From Rhizobiales bacterium 62-17 (GTDB lineage: Bacteria; Pseudomonadota; Alphaproteobacteria; Rhizobiales; Beijerinckiaceae): DNA of 64,000 nt. Below the pieces are notes generated by a model that worked only from the letters and a program-made list of their open reading frames with translations, made no database searches and was not told the DNA's origin. Made by a program: the position numbers and the translations under genes. Location: contig MKVW01000001.1 of the NCBI GenBank assembly GCA_001898965.1, positions 804,317 to 868,316 on the forward strand. Reading direction: 5' to 3'. This document shows, piece by piece, positions 53,999-62,950 of the stretch; the first letter of the stretch is position 1, and each line of letters begins with the position of its first letter.

Positions 53999-54017
53999 AC
54001 AGATCACCGTGATCTGT
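53999..54017. promoter_or_regulatory. 19-bp perfect palindrome between mltG and yicC
   Basis: ACAGATCAC-C-GTGATCTGT, two perfect 9-base arms around one base, lying 31 bases after mltG and 58 bases before yicC. A one-base centre favours a DNA operator over an RNA hairpin. I do not recognise the binding protein. Confidence 0.5.
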
Positions 54018-54074
54018 ATGGTCGCGCCGTCGCCGGTGCTTTGATCCGGCATTCGGGATCGCGAACGGATTTTT

Positions 54075-54962
54075 ATGACGCTCAAGAGCATGACCGGATT
54101 TTCCAGAGCCGCTGGCGCCAGCGGTGCCTGGCGCTTCGTGTGGGAGATCAAAGCGGTCAACGCCAAAGGGCTCGACGTGCGCGTGCGCGTGCCACAGGCC
54201 TTCGATGCCATCGAACAGCAGGCGCGCGCCGCCGTGGCCGATAAGCTCGCGCGCGGCACCTGCTACGCCACTTTGTCGGCGCAGCGTGATGCGGCGCAGC
54301 CGGAAATTCGCATCAATCGTGCCGCGCTCGGCGCTTTGCAGACGGTGTTAGCCGAATTGCCGGCCAACGCGGCTCTGCGTCCTGCGTCCCTGGACGGATT
54401 GCTGGGACTGCGCGGCATCGTCGATGTGGTCGAAGCCGGCGATGACGAAGAGACGATGAAGCGCATTCAGGTCGAGGCTCTGGCCTCGTTGCAAACGGCG
54501 CTGACCGCACTGGTCGATATGCGCGCTCGTGAAGGCGCCGCCTTGCAGGAGGTGTTGACGCGCCGTGTCGATACCATCGCCGACTTGGTGCAGGCGGCCG
54601 AGACATGCCCGGGCCGTACGCCGCAGGCCGTGCGCGAACGCCTTTCGCGATCGATCGCCGAACTCTCCGATGCCGCGCCCGCGCTCGACCCGGCGCGCCT
54701 GCATCAGGAGGCCATTCTGTTGGCCGCGAAGGCCGACGTGCGCGAGGAGCTTGATCGTCTCAAGGCCCATGTCGCGGCGGCGCGCACGTTGCTGGGTTCC
54801 GATCAGCCCGTCGGCCGCAAGCTCGATTTCCTGGCTCAAGAATTCGCGCGCGAAGCCAATACGCTCTGCGCCAAGTCAAACGACAGTACGCTCACGACCA
54901 TCGGGATGGACCTTCGCGTCGAGATCGAGCAAATGCGCGAGCAGGTTCAGAACATCGAATGA
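54075..54962 (+). CDS. yicC: YicC-family endoribonuclease
   Basis: A 295-residue cytosolic protein of the YicC family, shown in E. coli to be an endoribonuclease that acts on small RNAs. It begins LKSMTGFSRAAG and ends with the family C-terminus KLDFLAQEFAREANTLCAKSNDSTLTTIGMDLRVEIEQMREQVQNIE. Metal-site residues lie in this last part. It overlaps or abuts gmk, the usual partner. Confidence 0.94.
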   Translation: MTLKSMTGFSRAAGASGAWRFVWEIKAVNAKGLDVRVRVPQAFDAIEQQARAAVADKLARGTCYATLSAQRDAAQPEIRINRAALGALQTVLAELPANAALRPASLDGLLGLRGIVDVVEAGDDEETMKRIQVEALASLQTALTALVDMRAREGAALQEVLTRRVDTIADLVQAAETCPGRTPQAVRERLSRSIAELSDAAPALDPARLHQEAILLAAKADVREELDRLKAHVAAARTLLGSDQPVGRKLDFLAQEFAREANTLCAKSNDSTLTTIGMDLRVEIEQMREQVQNIE

Positions 54963-54970
54963 GAGACGTT

Positions 54971-55645
54971 ATGCGCGCGCAAGCCAAAGACAAGTCAGGA
55001 TCGACGGGCGCAACTAAGCAGCGCGGCTTGATGCTGATCCTGTCGTCGCCATCGGGTGCCGGCAAGACCACGCTGACGCGTCTCCTGCTGCAGGATGCGG
55101 CGCTTGATCTCAAACTGTCGATTTCGGTCACGACTCGCGCGCGCCGCACCAGCGAACTCGAAGGCGTGCATTATTATTTCGTCAGCAAGCCCGAATTCGA
55201 AAAAATGCTGGCGGACAAGGAATTGCTCGAATGGGCGCAAGTCCACGGCAATTTCTACGGCACGCCCAGAGGGCCGGTGGAGGAACGTCTGTCGGCGGGC
55301 GGCGACATGCTCTTCGATATCGATTGGCAGGGCACCAAACAGGTGCAAAAGAGTGCGCCGCGCGATGTCGTCACCATCTTCATCCTGCCGCCGTCGATGA
55401 AGGAATTGCGCGCCCGTCTCGAGCGCCGCGCCGAGGATCCTGCCGACGTCATCGCCAACCGTCTCGAAAACGCCCGTCACGAGATCGAGCGCTGGCCGAT
55501 GTACGATTATGTCATCGTCAATCGTGACATTCAGGAAGCGCTGGCCGATGTGAAAGCCATTCTGCAGGCCGAACGTCTGCGCCGCGCGCGTCAGCACGAG
55601 AATATCGAAAACTTCGTCGGAAAACTGCTCGCCGAAGAAGGTTGA
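54971..55645 (+). CDS. gmk: Guanylate kinase
   Basis: A 224-residue enzyme converting GMP and ATP to GDP and ADP. The P-loop is SPSGAGKTTL (26-35), GMP-binding residues lie in SVTTRARRTSELEGVHYYFVS, and the lid contains RLERRAEDPADVIANRL. An ATG at 54959 overlaps the yicC stop codon (ATGA), but 54971 has GAGAGAC at good spacing and was preferred. Either way it is coupled to yicC. Confidence 0.96.
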   Translation: MRAQAKDKSGSTGATKQRGLMLILSSPSGAGKTTLTRLLLQDAALDLKLSISVTTRARRTSELEGVHYYFVSKPEFEKMLADKELLEWAQVHGNFYGTPRGPVEERLSAGGDMLFDIDWQGTKQVQKSAPRDVVTIFILPPSMKELRARLERRAEDPADVIANRLENARHEIERWPMYDYVIVNRDIQEALADVKAILQAERLRRARQHENIENFVGKLLAEEG

Positions 55646-55654
55646 GACGCGCGT

Positions 55655-56281
55655 TTACGAACGCGACGGTTTGCGCCATTCGGTGCGGAACACATAATCC
55701 CACCACGGCGCGGCGACACCGAAACAGCGCGAATGATCGGTGAAGTGATGCAGCATATGCAGCCGCTTCAGCCATAGGAACGTCGCGTTCTGCGAGCGGC
55801 TGTGGTGCAGCAGATAGTGCACCGTGTCGTAGGCGACATAACCGGCGATGAAGCCCGCCAGCGCCGGAACCTGCATGACCTGGGGAAAGATCGTCCAGGT
55901 GACGAGCACGGCGATGGCCATGATCGGGCCGCTCATCAGCAGCGGCATGACGAGGCGCAACGGATCATTGGGATGATCGTGATGTACCCCATGCAAAAGG
56001 AAGTGGAAGCGCGCGCCGATCTTGCCGGGGAAGACCGTGTGGAACAGGAAGCGGTGGCCGAGATATTCGGTGAGCGTCCAGATCGCATAGCCGAGCACGA
56101 AACAGCCGGCGATGATCCAGGCCGGCGTCCCATGCCAGGCGGCCCAGACGATGAGAGCCAGGACGATCGGGCCATAGACGATCAGCGGCAGGCGCGGATC
56201 GACCCGCGACAGCTTGTCGAGCAGGTCGTTCTTGAACAGCCTTGGCGAGGCGGTCAGTTGACTGGCGGGGCTTTCGTTCAT
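55655..56281 (-). CDS. Fatty-acid-hydroxylase/sterol-desaturase-family membrane protein
   Basis: A 208-residue inner-membrane diiron enzyme candidate. Four to five hydrophobic segments are interrupted by histidine clusters HRFLFH, HGVHHDH, HYLLHH and HMLHHF, the eight-or-more-His signature of the fatty-acid-hydroxylase superfamily. FA2H-like 2-hydroxylation of lipid acyl chains is a plausible reaction, for example on ceramide-like or ornithine lipids. The ATG at 56281 lacks a strong Shine-Dalgarno sequence but the longer frame overlaps rsmA. It converges on gmk. Confidence 0.86.
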   Translation of the reverse strand: MNESPASQLTASPRLFKNDLLDKLSRVDPRLPLIVYGPIVLALIVWAAWHGTPAWIIAGCFVLGYAIWTLTEYLGHRFLFHTVFPGKIGARFHFLLHGVHHDHPNDPLRLVMPLLMSGPIMAIAVLVTWTIFPQVMQVPALAGFIAGYVAYDTVHYLLHHSRSQNATFLWLKRLHMLHHFTDHSRCFGVAAPWWDYVFRTEWRKPSRS

Positions 56282-56312
56282 GGCTTGACTATACCAGATT
56301 GCGACGGGCCGA

Positions 56313-57188
56313 TCACGCGGCGGATGGCCGCCGTCGCTGTGCTTCATAAGCCCTGGCCAGCGCCGCAAAACCGTCAATATCGACCTCTTCCGCCCGGGCG
56401 GTCGGCACGAGGCCGGCAGCGTCGAGGAGGGCTTCGGCATCGCCCAGAGGTTTCAGCGATTGCCGCAACATCTTGCGCCGTTGGCCGAAAGCGGCGCGCG
56501 TCACGTCCGCCAGCGCATTGCTGGTGCATTCAGCCGGGTTTGGCCGTGGAACCAGCTCGACGATGGAGGAGGTCACCTTGGGCGGCGGCGTGAAGGCGGA
56601 AGGCGGAACGTCGAACAGGATTTTGGCTTGCGTCCGCCAGCCGCAGAGCACGCCCAGTCGCCCGTAATCGGCGCGCTGCTGCGGCGTCGCGACGATCCGC
56701 TCGGCCACCTCGCGCTGGAACATCAACACCAGCCGTGTCCAGAACGGCGGCCATTGCTTGCCTTCGATCCAGCCGGTGAGCAGCGGCGTGGCGATATTGT
56801 AGGGCAGGTTGGCGACGACGCGCACGTCGCGGCCTTCGCCATATTGCGTCGCCAGTGCCCGATAGTCGACGGCCAAAGCATCGTCGGCGATCACGTGCAG
56901 GCGGCCGGGATAACGTGCCGCGATTTCCGCCAAGGCCGCGAGACACCGCTCATCGCGTTCGATGGCGACGACCTGGGCAGCGCCATGGGCGAGCAGAGCG
57001 CGCGTCAAGCCGCCTGGACCAGGACCAACTTCGATGACGGTGGTGTTGTCGAGCGCACCGGCGGCGCGGGCGATGCGCGAGGTCAGGTTGAGGTCGAACA
57101 GAAAGTTCTGGCCGAGCGATTTGCGCGCGATGAGATCGTGGGTGCGCACCACGTCGCGTAATGGCGGTAGGTCGTCGATCGTGCTCAC
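56313..57188 (-). CDS. rsmA: 16S rRNA dimethyladenosine transferase
   Basis: A 291-residue SAM enzyme (KsgA) that dimethylates two adjacent adenines in the 3'-terminal helix of 16S rRNA. It has [10 protein letters not shown], the SAM site [16 protein letters not shown], and the catalytic motif [11 protein letters not shown]. The GTG start overlaps the pdxA stop codon (GTGA), so it is translated with pdxA. Confidence 0.96.
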   Translation of the reverse strand: MSTIDDLPPLRDVVRTHDLIARKSLGQNFLFDLNLTSRIARAAGALDNTTVIEVGPGPGGLTRALLAHGAAQVVAIERDERCLAALAEIAARYPGRLHVIADDALAVDYRALATQYGEGRDVRVVANLPYNIATPLLTGWIEGKQWPPFWTRLVLMFQREVAERIVATPQQRADYGRLGVLCGWRTQAKILFDVPPSAFTPPPKVTSSIVELVPRPNPAECTSNALADVTRAAFGQRRKMLRQSLKPLGDAEALLDAAGLVPTARAEEVDIDGFAALARAYEAQRRRPSAA

Positions 57189-58237
57189 GCGGCGGCACCT
57201 GCGGGCGTTCGCGCCATGCGCGTGGCCAGATCGAGCGCGGCGATCAGACTCGCGGCGCTCGCCTTGCCGGTGCCGGCGATGTCATAGGCCGTGCCATGAT
57301 CTGGCGACGTGCGGATGAAGGGCAGGCCGAGCGTGACGTTGACGGCGCTGTCGAAGGCCAATGTCTTGATCGGGATCAAAGCCTGGTCGTGATACATGCA
57401 GATCGCCGCGTCATAGCGGGCGCGCGCTTCCGCATGGAACAACGTGTCGGCGGGATGCGGTCCGCTCACCGCGATGCCTTCGGCACTTAAGGTGGCGATG
57501 GCCGGCTTGATGATGTCGATATCCTCGCGACCCATGCTGCCGTTTTCGCCCGCATGCGGGTTGAGGCCGGAAATGGCGAGGCGTGGCCGTGCGAGGCCGA
57601 AATGCTGTTTCAGATCATGCGCGGTGATCCGCGCGGTTTTGACGATCAACTCGCTCGTCAAAGTTTCGAGCACGCGTGCCAGCGCGATATGGATGGTGAC
57701 AGGCACGACCGCGAGCTGCGGCGACCACAGCATCATCACCGGCAGCGCGGGCTGGCCGAACAGACGCTCCGCCAGCTCGCCGAGAAATTCCGTATGGCCG
57801 GGATGTTTGAAACCCGCCTTGTAGAGATTGTCCTTCGAGATCGGATTGGTGACGACCGCGCTGGCGCTGCCTGCGTGGACATAAGCCACCGCCCGTTCGA
57901 TCGCTTCGATGGTGAGCCGCGCATCCGCAGGCGCCGGGCGCCCCGGTTCGCCGCTGACGGCAGCGGAGAGCGGCACAACGGGCAGAGCCTCGGCGAAGAC
58001 GGCCGCGGCATTCTGCGGTTCGACGGGTGCGATCGGCAGATCGAGCCCGATGCTGCGGCCGAGCCGTTGCAGGTGAGCGGGATCGGCCAAGACGAAGAAT
58101 GGCGCGCTCTCGCTGTCGCGCGTTTGTGCCCATGCCTTGAGCGCGATCTCGGGGCCGATGCCAGAGGGATCGCCCATCGTCATCGCCATCGCCGGACGCG
58201 AGGTTGACGATCGCGGCGAGGGCGGCGGGCGATTCAC
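57185..58237 (-). CDS. pdxA: 4-hydroxythreonine-4-phosphate dehydrogenase
   Basis: A 350-residue NAD-dependent enzyme of pyridoxal-phosphate synthesis. It begins [18 protein letters not shown], has metal-binding His in HPGHTEFL and in the segment [13 protein letters not shown], and the late block [11 protein letters not shown]. The GTG at 58237 is accepted as start, six bases after the SurA-like gene. The unit surA-pdxA-rsmA is classical. Confidence 0.96.
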   Translation of the reverse strand: MNRPPPSPRSSTSRPAMAMTMGDPSGIGPEIALKAWAQTRDSESAPFFVLADPAHLQRLGRSIGLDLPIAPVEPQNAAAVFAEALPVVPLSAAVSGEPGRPAPADARLTIEAIERAVAYVHAGSASAVVTNPISKDNLYKAGFKHPGHTEFLGELAERLFGQPALPVMMLWSPQLAVVPVTIHIALARVLETLTSELIVKTARITAHDLKQHFGLARPRLAISGLNPHAGENGSMGREDIDIIKPAIATLSAEGIAVSGPHPADTLFHAEARARYDAAICMYHDQALIPIKTLAFDSAVNVTLGLPFIRTSPDHGTAYDIAGTGKASAASLIAALDLATRMARTPAGAAA

Positions 58238-58242
58238 CGTCG

Positions 58243-59184
58243 TTACCGCTGGACGATGATGGCGCGATCGCGCAGCGGCTTGTAGAGACGTTCCGCCACG
58301 CCTTCGAGGCGCTTCGACAACAGGGTCTGGCGAATATTCTCGGCCGCGCCGGAATCGCTGCCCGCTTGCGACTTGCCGCAGACGGCGATCATTTCGATGC
58401 CGTCAGCGCCGCGTTGCGGTGGCGTAAGCTGGCCGACAGGCGTCTTCTCCAGGATTTCCATCAGTTCCGGCGACAAGCCACCAGCGCCACGGGTCATCTG
58501 CTCGCGCACGACCACTTCGTTCATGCTGCGAGCAAGCTGGATGCCGGACTGGCAATCGTTGAAGCGGCCGCGCAACTGCTGCGCCATCTGCGCACGGCTT
58601 TGGATGGATTCGGGTGATGCATTCCGGGGGACGACGAAGATCACCTGCCGCAGGCGATAATCGCCCGCTGCCTTGGCGCCTTGCTTGGCCAGTTCGGCCC
58701 GGACTTCGCTTTCCGGCACGCTGACGTTCTTGTTCAAGGCACCGACGAGCGAGCGCCAAGCCATCATCGCGCCGAAATATTCCTGGATCGCCTGCTTGTC
58801 GACGCGCGCGCCCTGAATGCTGGCGAGCAGCGCCTGCGGCTGCTGTTTCATTTCCGTCGCCACGCGCGCCAGCTCGTTGATCGCGTCTTGCTCGCTTGGT
58901 TTCAGACTGTATTTGCCCGTTTCGGCAAGCTTCAGCCGGCTCTCGTAAATGCTTTCCAGCGCCGCCGGCTTGGTCGCCGGCTTGCGCATGACGCGCAGAA
59001 TGCGCATGCGCTGTTCGACGTCCTGATTGGTGATGGGGCTGTCGTTGACGGTCGCGACGAGGGCCTGCGCATGGGCGGCAGGAACGAGGCCAGGCAACGG
59101 AAGAGCAGTTGTTCCGGCGGCGAGCAGCATGGCGGCGAAGCTCAGGTGAAGTGCATTCCGGCCCGGAATAAGTGCTGACAGCAT
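58243..59184 (-). CDS. SurA-like periplasmic chaperone
   Basis: A 313-residue exported protein with a signal peptide (about 1-39, ending AHAQA) and a SurA N-terminal domain (LVATVNDSPITNQDVEQRMRILRVM). This arrangement between lptD and pdxA is where surA lies in proteobacteria, helping fold outer-membrane proteins. Only one short region resembles a parvulin domain (DYRLRQVIFVVPRNASPES), shorter than the two domains of E. coli SurA, so isomerase activity is doubtful. GGAG precedes the ATG at 59184. Confidence 0.88.
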   Translation of the reverse strand: MLSALIPGRNALHLSFAAMLLAAGTTALPLPGLVPAAHAQALVATVNDSPITNQDVEQRMRILRVMRKPATKPAALESIYESRLKLAETGKYSLKPSEQDAINELARVATEMKQQPQALLASIQGARVDKQAIQEYFGAMMAWRSLVGALNKNVSVPESEVRAELAKQGAKAAGDYRLRQVIFVVPRNASPESIQSRAQMAQQLRGRFNDCQSGIQLARSMNEVVVREQMTRGAGGLSPELMEILEKTPVGQLTPPQRGADGIEMIAVCGKSQAGSDSGAAENIRQTLLSKRLEGVAERLYKPLRDRAIIVQR

Positions 59185-59205
59185 GAAGACTCCAATCTGT
59201 GATCG

Positions 59206-59218
59206 GGCGCAATGCGCC
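59206..59218 (-). other. Small hairpin between lptD and the surA-like gene
   Basis: GGCGC-AAT-GCGCC with further pairing outward through GATC on both sides (59201-59224). It lies between the lptD stop codon and the next start in an operon, so it may modulate readthrough or transcript processing. No T run follows. Confidence 0.3.
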
Positions 59219-59231
59219 GCGATCTCTTGCT

Positions 59232-61865
59232 TTAGCGCAGTGCCGCGCTGCTCAGTCCGTCTTGAACGCGAACGTTGCCCAGGGACGATCTCAGGCTCGT
59301 GTCGCCGATGGTGCGCAGTTCCAGCCGCAGCATGACGGTCTGGTTGCGGGTCGGCGTCAGATAGCCATTGTCCTGGTAGATTGAGGTATAATTGAGCATC
59401 AGCGTGGTGCAATCGTCCGTATAGCCGATGCCCGCGCCCAGGCCGGCGACGGAGAAGACCGGCGCACGGCCGACATAGCCGGCGCCCGCCGGCGTGTTGT
59501 TGTAGTAGTGCCGCGACAGGTCGAAGATCACGCTGCCGGTGGCGAAGACATTGTCGGTGAGCTTGTATTTGGCGTTGGCGGCCAAGCCTTCGCGCGGCAC
59601 GTTGTAGCCGATCAGTGGCTGGGCGCTGTAGCGCGCATATTGCAGGCTGGCTTCCAGCGGGCCGTAGTTGAAATTGGCCATCAGGTCGAGGCGGCGCAGC
59701 GAGAAGTTGCGCTCATCGAAACGCGCCTTGGCGACGAAGTTGAACATCGTTGTCGGCGCGAAAGTGGCGCTGGCGACATAGTCCGATGCGCGGCGATCGA
59801 GGCCCGAGCTCAAGCCGATATTGGCGGCGTCCGGCGTGGCGTAGGAATTGACGCCGGCGATCTGCCGCGACTGGCCGAACATCAAGTTGACGTAGCCGCC
59901 CTTGTGGAAGCTCGCCGTGTATTGGAAGCCGTAGTTGGCGCGCGTGCCGGTCTCGAAGCGGTCGTAGCCGGAATATTTCGACCAGTCGAACAGGTTCGAC
60001 GTGTCGAACACCAGGCTTTGCGAATCTTCGTTGATGCGCAGGCTGCTGGTGCCGGTGTTCGGGCGCACGATGATCTGCGCGATCGGCTCGAACACCTGAT
60101 CGACGAGGCTGCCGCTGTAGAGCAGGGGATAGCGGTATTCGAGGCCGACGCCGGGCGTCACGCTGGCGGCGCTCTGCTGCTGCGCGCCACCCAGGAAAGC
60201 CGTCTGGCTGGCGTTGGTGATGTAGGAGACGCAGGGCGGAGAGGCGCAGCTCGGGTTGGACCAGCCGGTGGTGCTCGTCAGATTGGTGTTGGCCCAGGCC
60301 GTATTGACGTGGGCGAAGACGAACGGCTGCCACACCTGGCCGAGCGGATCGATGAACTTGCGCTTCCACGACACGTTCAAGGTGGCGCGTGTATAGTCGC
60401 CGCCGATGCCGTTCAAAAGACAGGCGCCGGGGACATAGGTGCGCGCACCCGTCAGCGTCTCGCAGACATTGTAGAGGCCGAAAGCCCGGTCGAGGCGCTG
60501 ACCGCCGATCGCTTCGAACGAGGCGAGTTCGCGCGAGATACGGGTGAAGTTGAAGTCGATCTCAAGCTGGCCGCCGATGCCGGCCGTCTTCTTGGGATCG
60601 ATGTCGATGGTCTTGTTATAGTCGAGAACCGGCGCGACGAGCGGCTGCTGCGATTGCAGATCGGAGCGGCCGAGCGCCTGGAAGTAATAGCCACGCAGGT
60701 CGAAATAGCCGCGATCACCTTTGCCGTTGAGGTAGATCGTCGAAACCGTTTCCTGGAAGTAGTTCGCCGCCAATGTCGACTGCGGCATGGCGTAGTGTTG
60801 CAGGAACCAGCGATCGCTCAACAGCGTCGCATCCCAGCCGAACTTCCACTTGTCGTTGATGTAGAACTCGCCACGCGACTCCAGCGAGCCGCGGAAGTCG
60901 CGCTTGCCGGGTCCGTAGGGCGCCGGCAGGAAGGCGCTCGGATCGTTCTGGAAAATGCCGACGCCACGGATCTGATAGGAGCCATTGACGAATTGCTGCC
61001 GCCACACCGCCTCGCCGAGCAGGCCTTGCTTGGTCAGGAACGTCGGCGTCACGGTGAGGTCATAGGTCGGCGAAATCGCCCAGTAGAGCGGAATGCCGAC
61101 GCCCACGCCCGTGTAGGAACGGTAGACATAGGTCGGCGCCAGAATGCCGCTCTTGCGCTCGACCGTCGGATCGGGCGTCGAGAAGAACGGCAGCCAGGCG
61201 ATCGGCTGGCCATAGAGCTCGAACGTCGCGTCTTCGTAGTAGATCGTCTGTTCGGAATTGTTGTGAATGATCTTCTTGGCGCGGATCTGCCAGAACGGCG
61301 GCTTGCTCTGGTCCTCTTTGCACGGTTCGCAGGCCGTATAGGTGCCCGATTCGAACCGCGTCTGTTCGCCGTCGATCCGTTCGGCCCGGGCGGCGCTGAA
61401 ATGGGTGTTGTCGGCGGTGTCCGCCCGCAGGCTGTCGATGAAGCCGTTCTTGAAGTCGTCGGTGAGCTCGAACCGGTCGGCGTAGGAAATCGTGCCGTCC
61501 CGCTCGGTCAGCTTGGCGCGGCCTTCGGCGTAAACCCGATTCGTCTTGCGATTGTAGGTGACCCGGTCGGCCTGGAGGACGCGGCCCTGGTAGTAGAGCT
61601 GCACGTTGCCGCGCGCGCCAATGATGTCCTTATCGCGGTCGTAGGTCAGTTCATTGGCATCGACGAGCAGGCGGTCTTTTTTACCGTCCGCGTTCGGAGA
61701 CTGAGCGCGTTGCGTCAGGCGATCGTTCAGGGTCTGCGCCAGCGTGGGCTGGGCAGTTGGAATTGTCAGAATCGAGAAGACGGTCGCCAGACCAAACGCA
61801 ATCGCCGCCAATCCGGAGGACGGACGGCGGGGCTCGGCCTGCTCGGGGCCGTTACGCCGCCCCAT
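59232..61865 (-). CDS. lptD: LPS-assembly protein LptD
   Basis: An 877-residue outer-membrane barrel that, with LptE, inserts lipopolysaccharide into the outer leaflet. The N-terminal signal (about 22-44, ending TLAQ) is followed by the OstA/LptA-like beta-jellyroll (LLVDANELTYDRDKDIIGARGNVQLYYQGRVLQADRV) and the barrel domain with WLPFFSTPDPTVERKSGILAP. Cysteines near CEPC and in the late barrel could form the inter-domain disulfides. Its start overlaps the lptG stop by one base (TAATG). Confidence 0.96.
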   Translation of the reverse strand: MGRRNGPEQAEPRRPSSGLAAIAFGLATVFSILTIPTAQPTLAQTLNDRLTQRAQSPNADGKKDRLLVDANELTYDRDKDIIGARGNVQLYYQGRVLQADRVTYNRKTNRVYAEGRAKLTERDGTISYADRFELTDDFKNGFIDSLRADTADNTHFSAARAERIDGEQTRFESGTYTACEPCKEDQSKPPFWQIRAKKIIHNNSEQTIYYEDATFELYGQPIAWLPFFSTPDPTVERKSGILAPTYVYRSYTGVGVGIPLYWAISPTYDLTVTPTFLTKQGLLGEAVWRQQFVNGSYQIRGVGIFQNDPSAFLPAPYGPGKRDFRGSLESRGEFYINDKWKFGWDATLLSDRWFLQHYAMPQSTLAANYFQETVSTIYLNGKGDRGYFDLRGYYFQALGRSDLQSQQPLVAPVLDYNKTIDIDPKKTAGIGGQLEIDFNFTRISRELASFEAIGGQRLDRAFGLYNVCETLTGARTYVPGACLLNGIGGDYTRATLNVSWKRKFIDPLGQVWQPFVFAHVNTAWANTNLTSTTGWSNPSCASPPCVSYITNASQTAFLGGAQQQSAASVTPGVGLEYRYPLLYSGSLVDQVFEPIAQIIVRPNTGTSSLRINEDSQSLVFDTSNLFDWSKYSGYDRFETGTRANYGFQYTASFHKGGYVNLMFGQSRQIAGVNSYATPDAANIGLSSGLDRRASDYVASATFAPTTMFNFVAKARFDERNFSLRRLDLMANFNYGPLEASLQYARYSAQPLIGYNVPREGLAANAKYKLTDNVFATGSVIFDLSRHYYNNTPAGAGYVGRAPVFSVAGLGAGIGYTDDCTTLMLNYTSIYQDNGYLTPTRNQTVMLRLELRTIGDTSLRSSLGNVRVQDGLSSAALR

Positions 61866-62950
61866 TAACCATCCTCCTGGTACAAAAGTACAAGTATACC
61901 CAACATGCTCCCGACTACCGCTGGCAGCCAGGCAGCCACGGGTGCGCTCAGCACGCCCGCGCCGCCCAAATCCGTTGCTAGTTTCGTCGCCACATAAAGC
62001 ACGAAGCCTGAGGCGACGCCACCTGAAACCATTCGGGAAACACCACCAAACCTGAAAAATCTTAAGGAAAAGGAAGCCGCTATGAAAACCATTGCAACGA
62101 GCAAAAGAGGACGCGCCAGGAGCGATTGGAATCGCAATCTGTAGCCGCTGGCATCAAGGCCCGCGGCCTCGGTTCGCGCGCTCACGTCGGCCAGATCCCA
62201 GAACGGAACGGCCGAGGGCGCGACGAAGGATTGGGTGACCTGTTCGGCGGTCAGATTCGTGGCCAGGAGGTAGGTGCCGACCGTCTGCGGCTCTTCGCCG
62301 GGCGCGGTGATCCGGGCGTCGGTCATCGTCCAGAAGCCGGGGAGCAGGGTGGCATGGGCCGCCTCGACCCGCTCCATGAAACTGCCGTCCGGCTCGTAGA
62401 CGAAGGCCGACACGCCGCCCAGCGTCCGCCCGCCGTCGCTCGAGCGTTCGGCGCGGATGATCGATTGGCCGTCGATGCTGCGTTGGCGAATCCACAGGCT
62501 GGTGTCGGCATCTTGGGCGGTTTTGCCGAAAATCCGGGTTTCGATGCGGTCGGCACGCTGTTTCAGGTCGGCAGCCAACGGGTTGTAGAGGATGACCGAC
62601 AGAACGCCGATGGCGAAGACGATGAGGGCTGGCGGTGTCAGGAATTGCCAGACCGAGACGCCAGCGGAGCGGATGATCACTAGTTCCAGCCGCCGCGACA
62701 GGGCGACAAAGGCGATCATCGTGCCGCCAAGGACGGCGAAGGGCAGGATCTGCTCGGCGATCGAAGGCACCCGCAACAGGGTCAGAAAGGCCAGAAAGGC
62801 CGACGAAACCCCCGGCGCATCGCTGCCGCGACGCATCATCTCGACGAAGTCGGCAATGTAGATGATGACGAAAAGTGCCAGGAAAACCAAAGTGATGGTC
62901 TTGATGAACCGGCGCGACAGATAGCGTCCGAGCGTCGATAACAGGATCAT
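61865..62950 (-). CDS. lptG: LPS export permease LptG
   Basis: A 361-residue inner-membrane subunit of the LptB2FG transporter. Helices lie at the N-terminus (FIKTITLVFLALFVIIYIADFVEMMR, LPFAVLGGTMIAFVALSRRLEL) and the C-terminus (LLLVAMVFIAASFSLRFF), around a periplasmic beta-jellyroll. VIIRSAGVSVWQFL is the family's LptB-coupling region. It starts in the lptF stop codon (ATGA at 62947-62950) and ends in the lptD start. Confidence 0.95.
   Translation of the reverse strand: MILLSTLGRYLSRRFIKTITLVFLALFVIIYIADFVEMMRRGSDAPGVSSAFLAFLTLLRVPSIAEQILPFAVLGGTMIAFVALSRRLELVIIRSAGVSVWQFLTPPALIVFAIGVLSVILYNPLAADLKQRADRIETRIFGKTAQDADTSLWIRQRSIDGQSIIRAERSSDGGRTLGGVSAFVYEPDGSFMERVEAAHATLLPGFWTMTDARITAPGEEPQTVGTYLLATNLTAEQVTQSFVAPSAVPFWDLADVSARTEAAGLDASGYRLRFQSLLARPLLLVAMVFIAASFSLRFFRFGGVSRMVSGGVASGFVLYVATKLATDLGGAGVLSAPVAAWLPAVVGSMLGILVLLYQEDG

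Noticed and set aside
59508..61868. A 786-codon open frame on the plus strand
   Set aside because: It is fully antisense to lptD, whose sequence is clearly conserved. The translated product is Arg/Glu/Ala-rich without domains, as expected of a shadow frame in GC-rich DNA.
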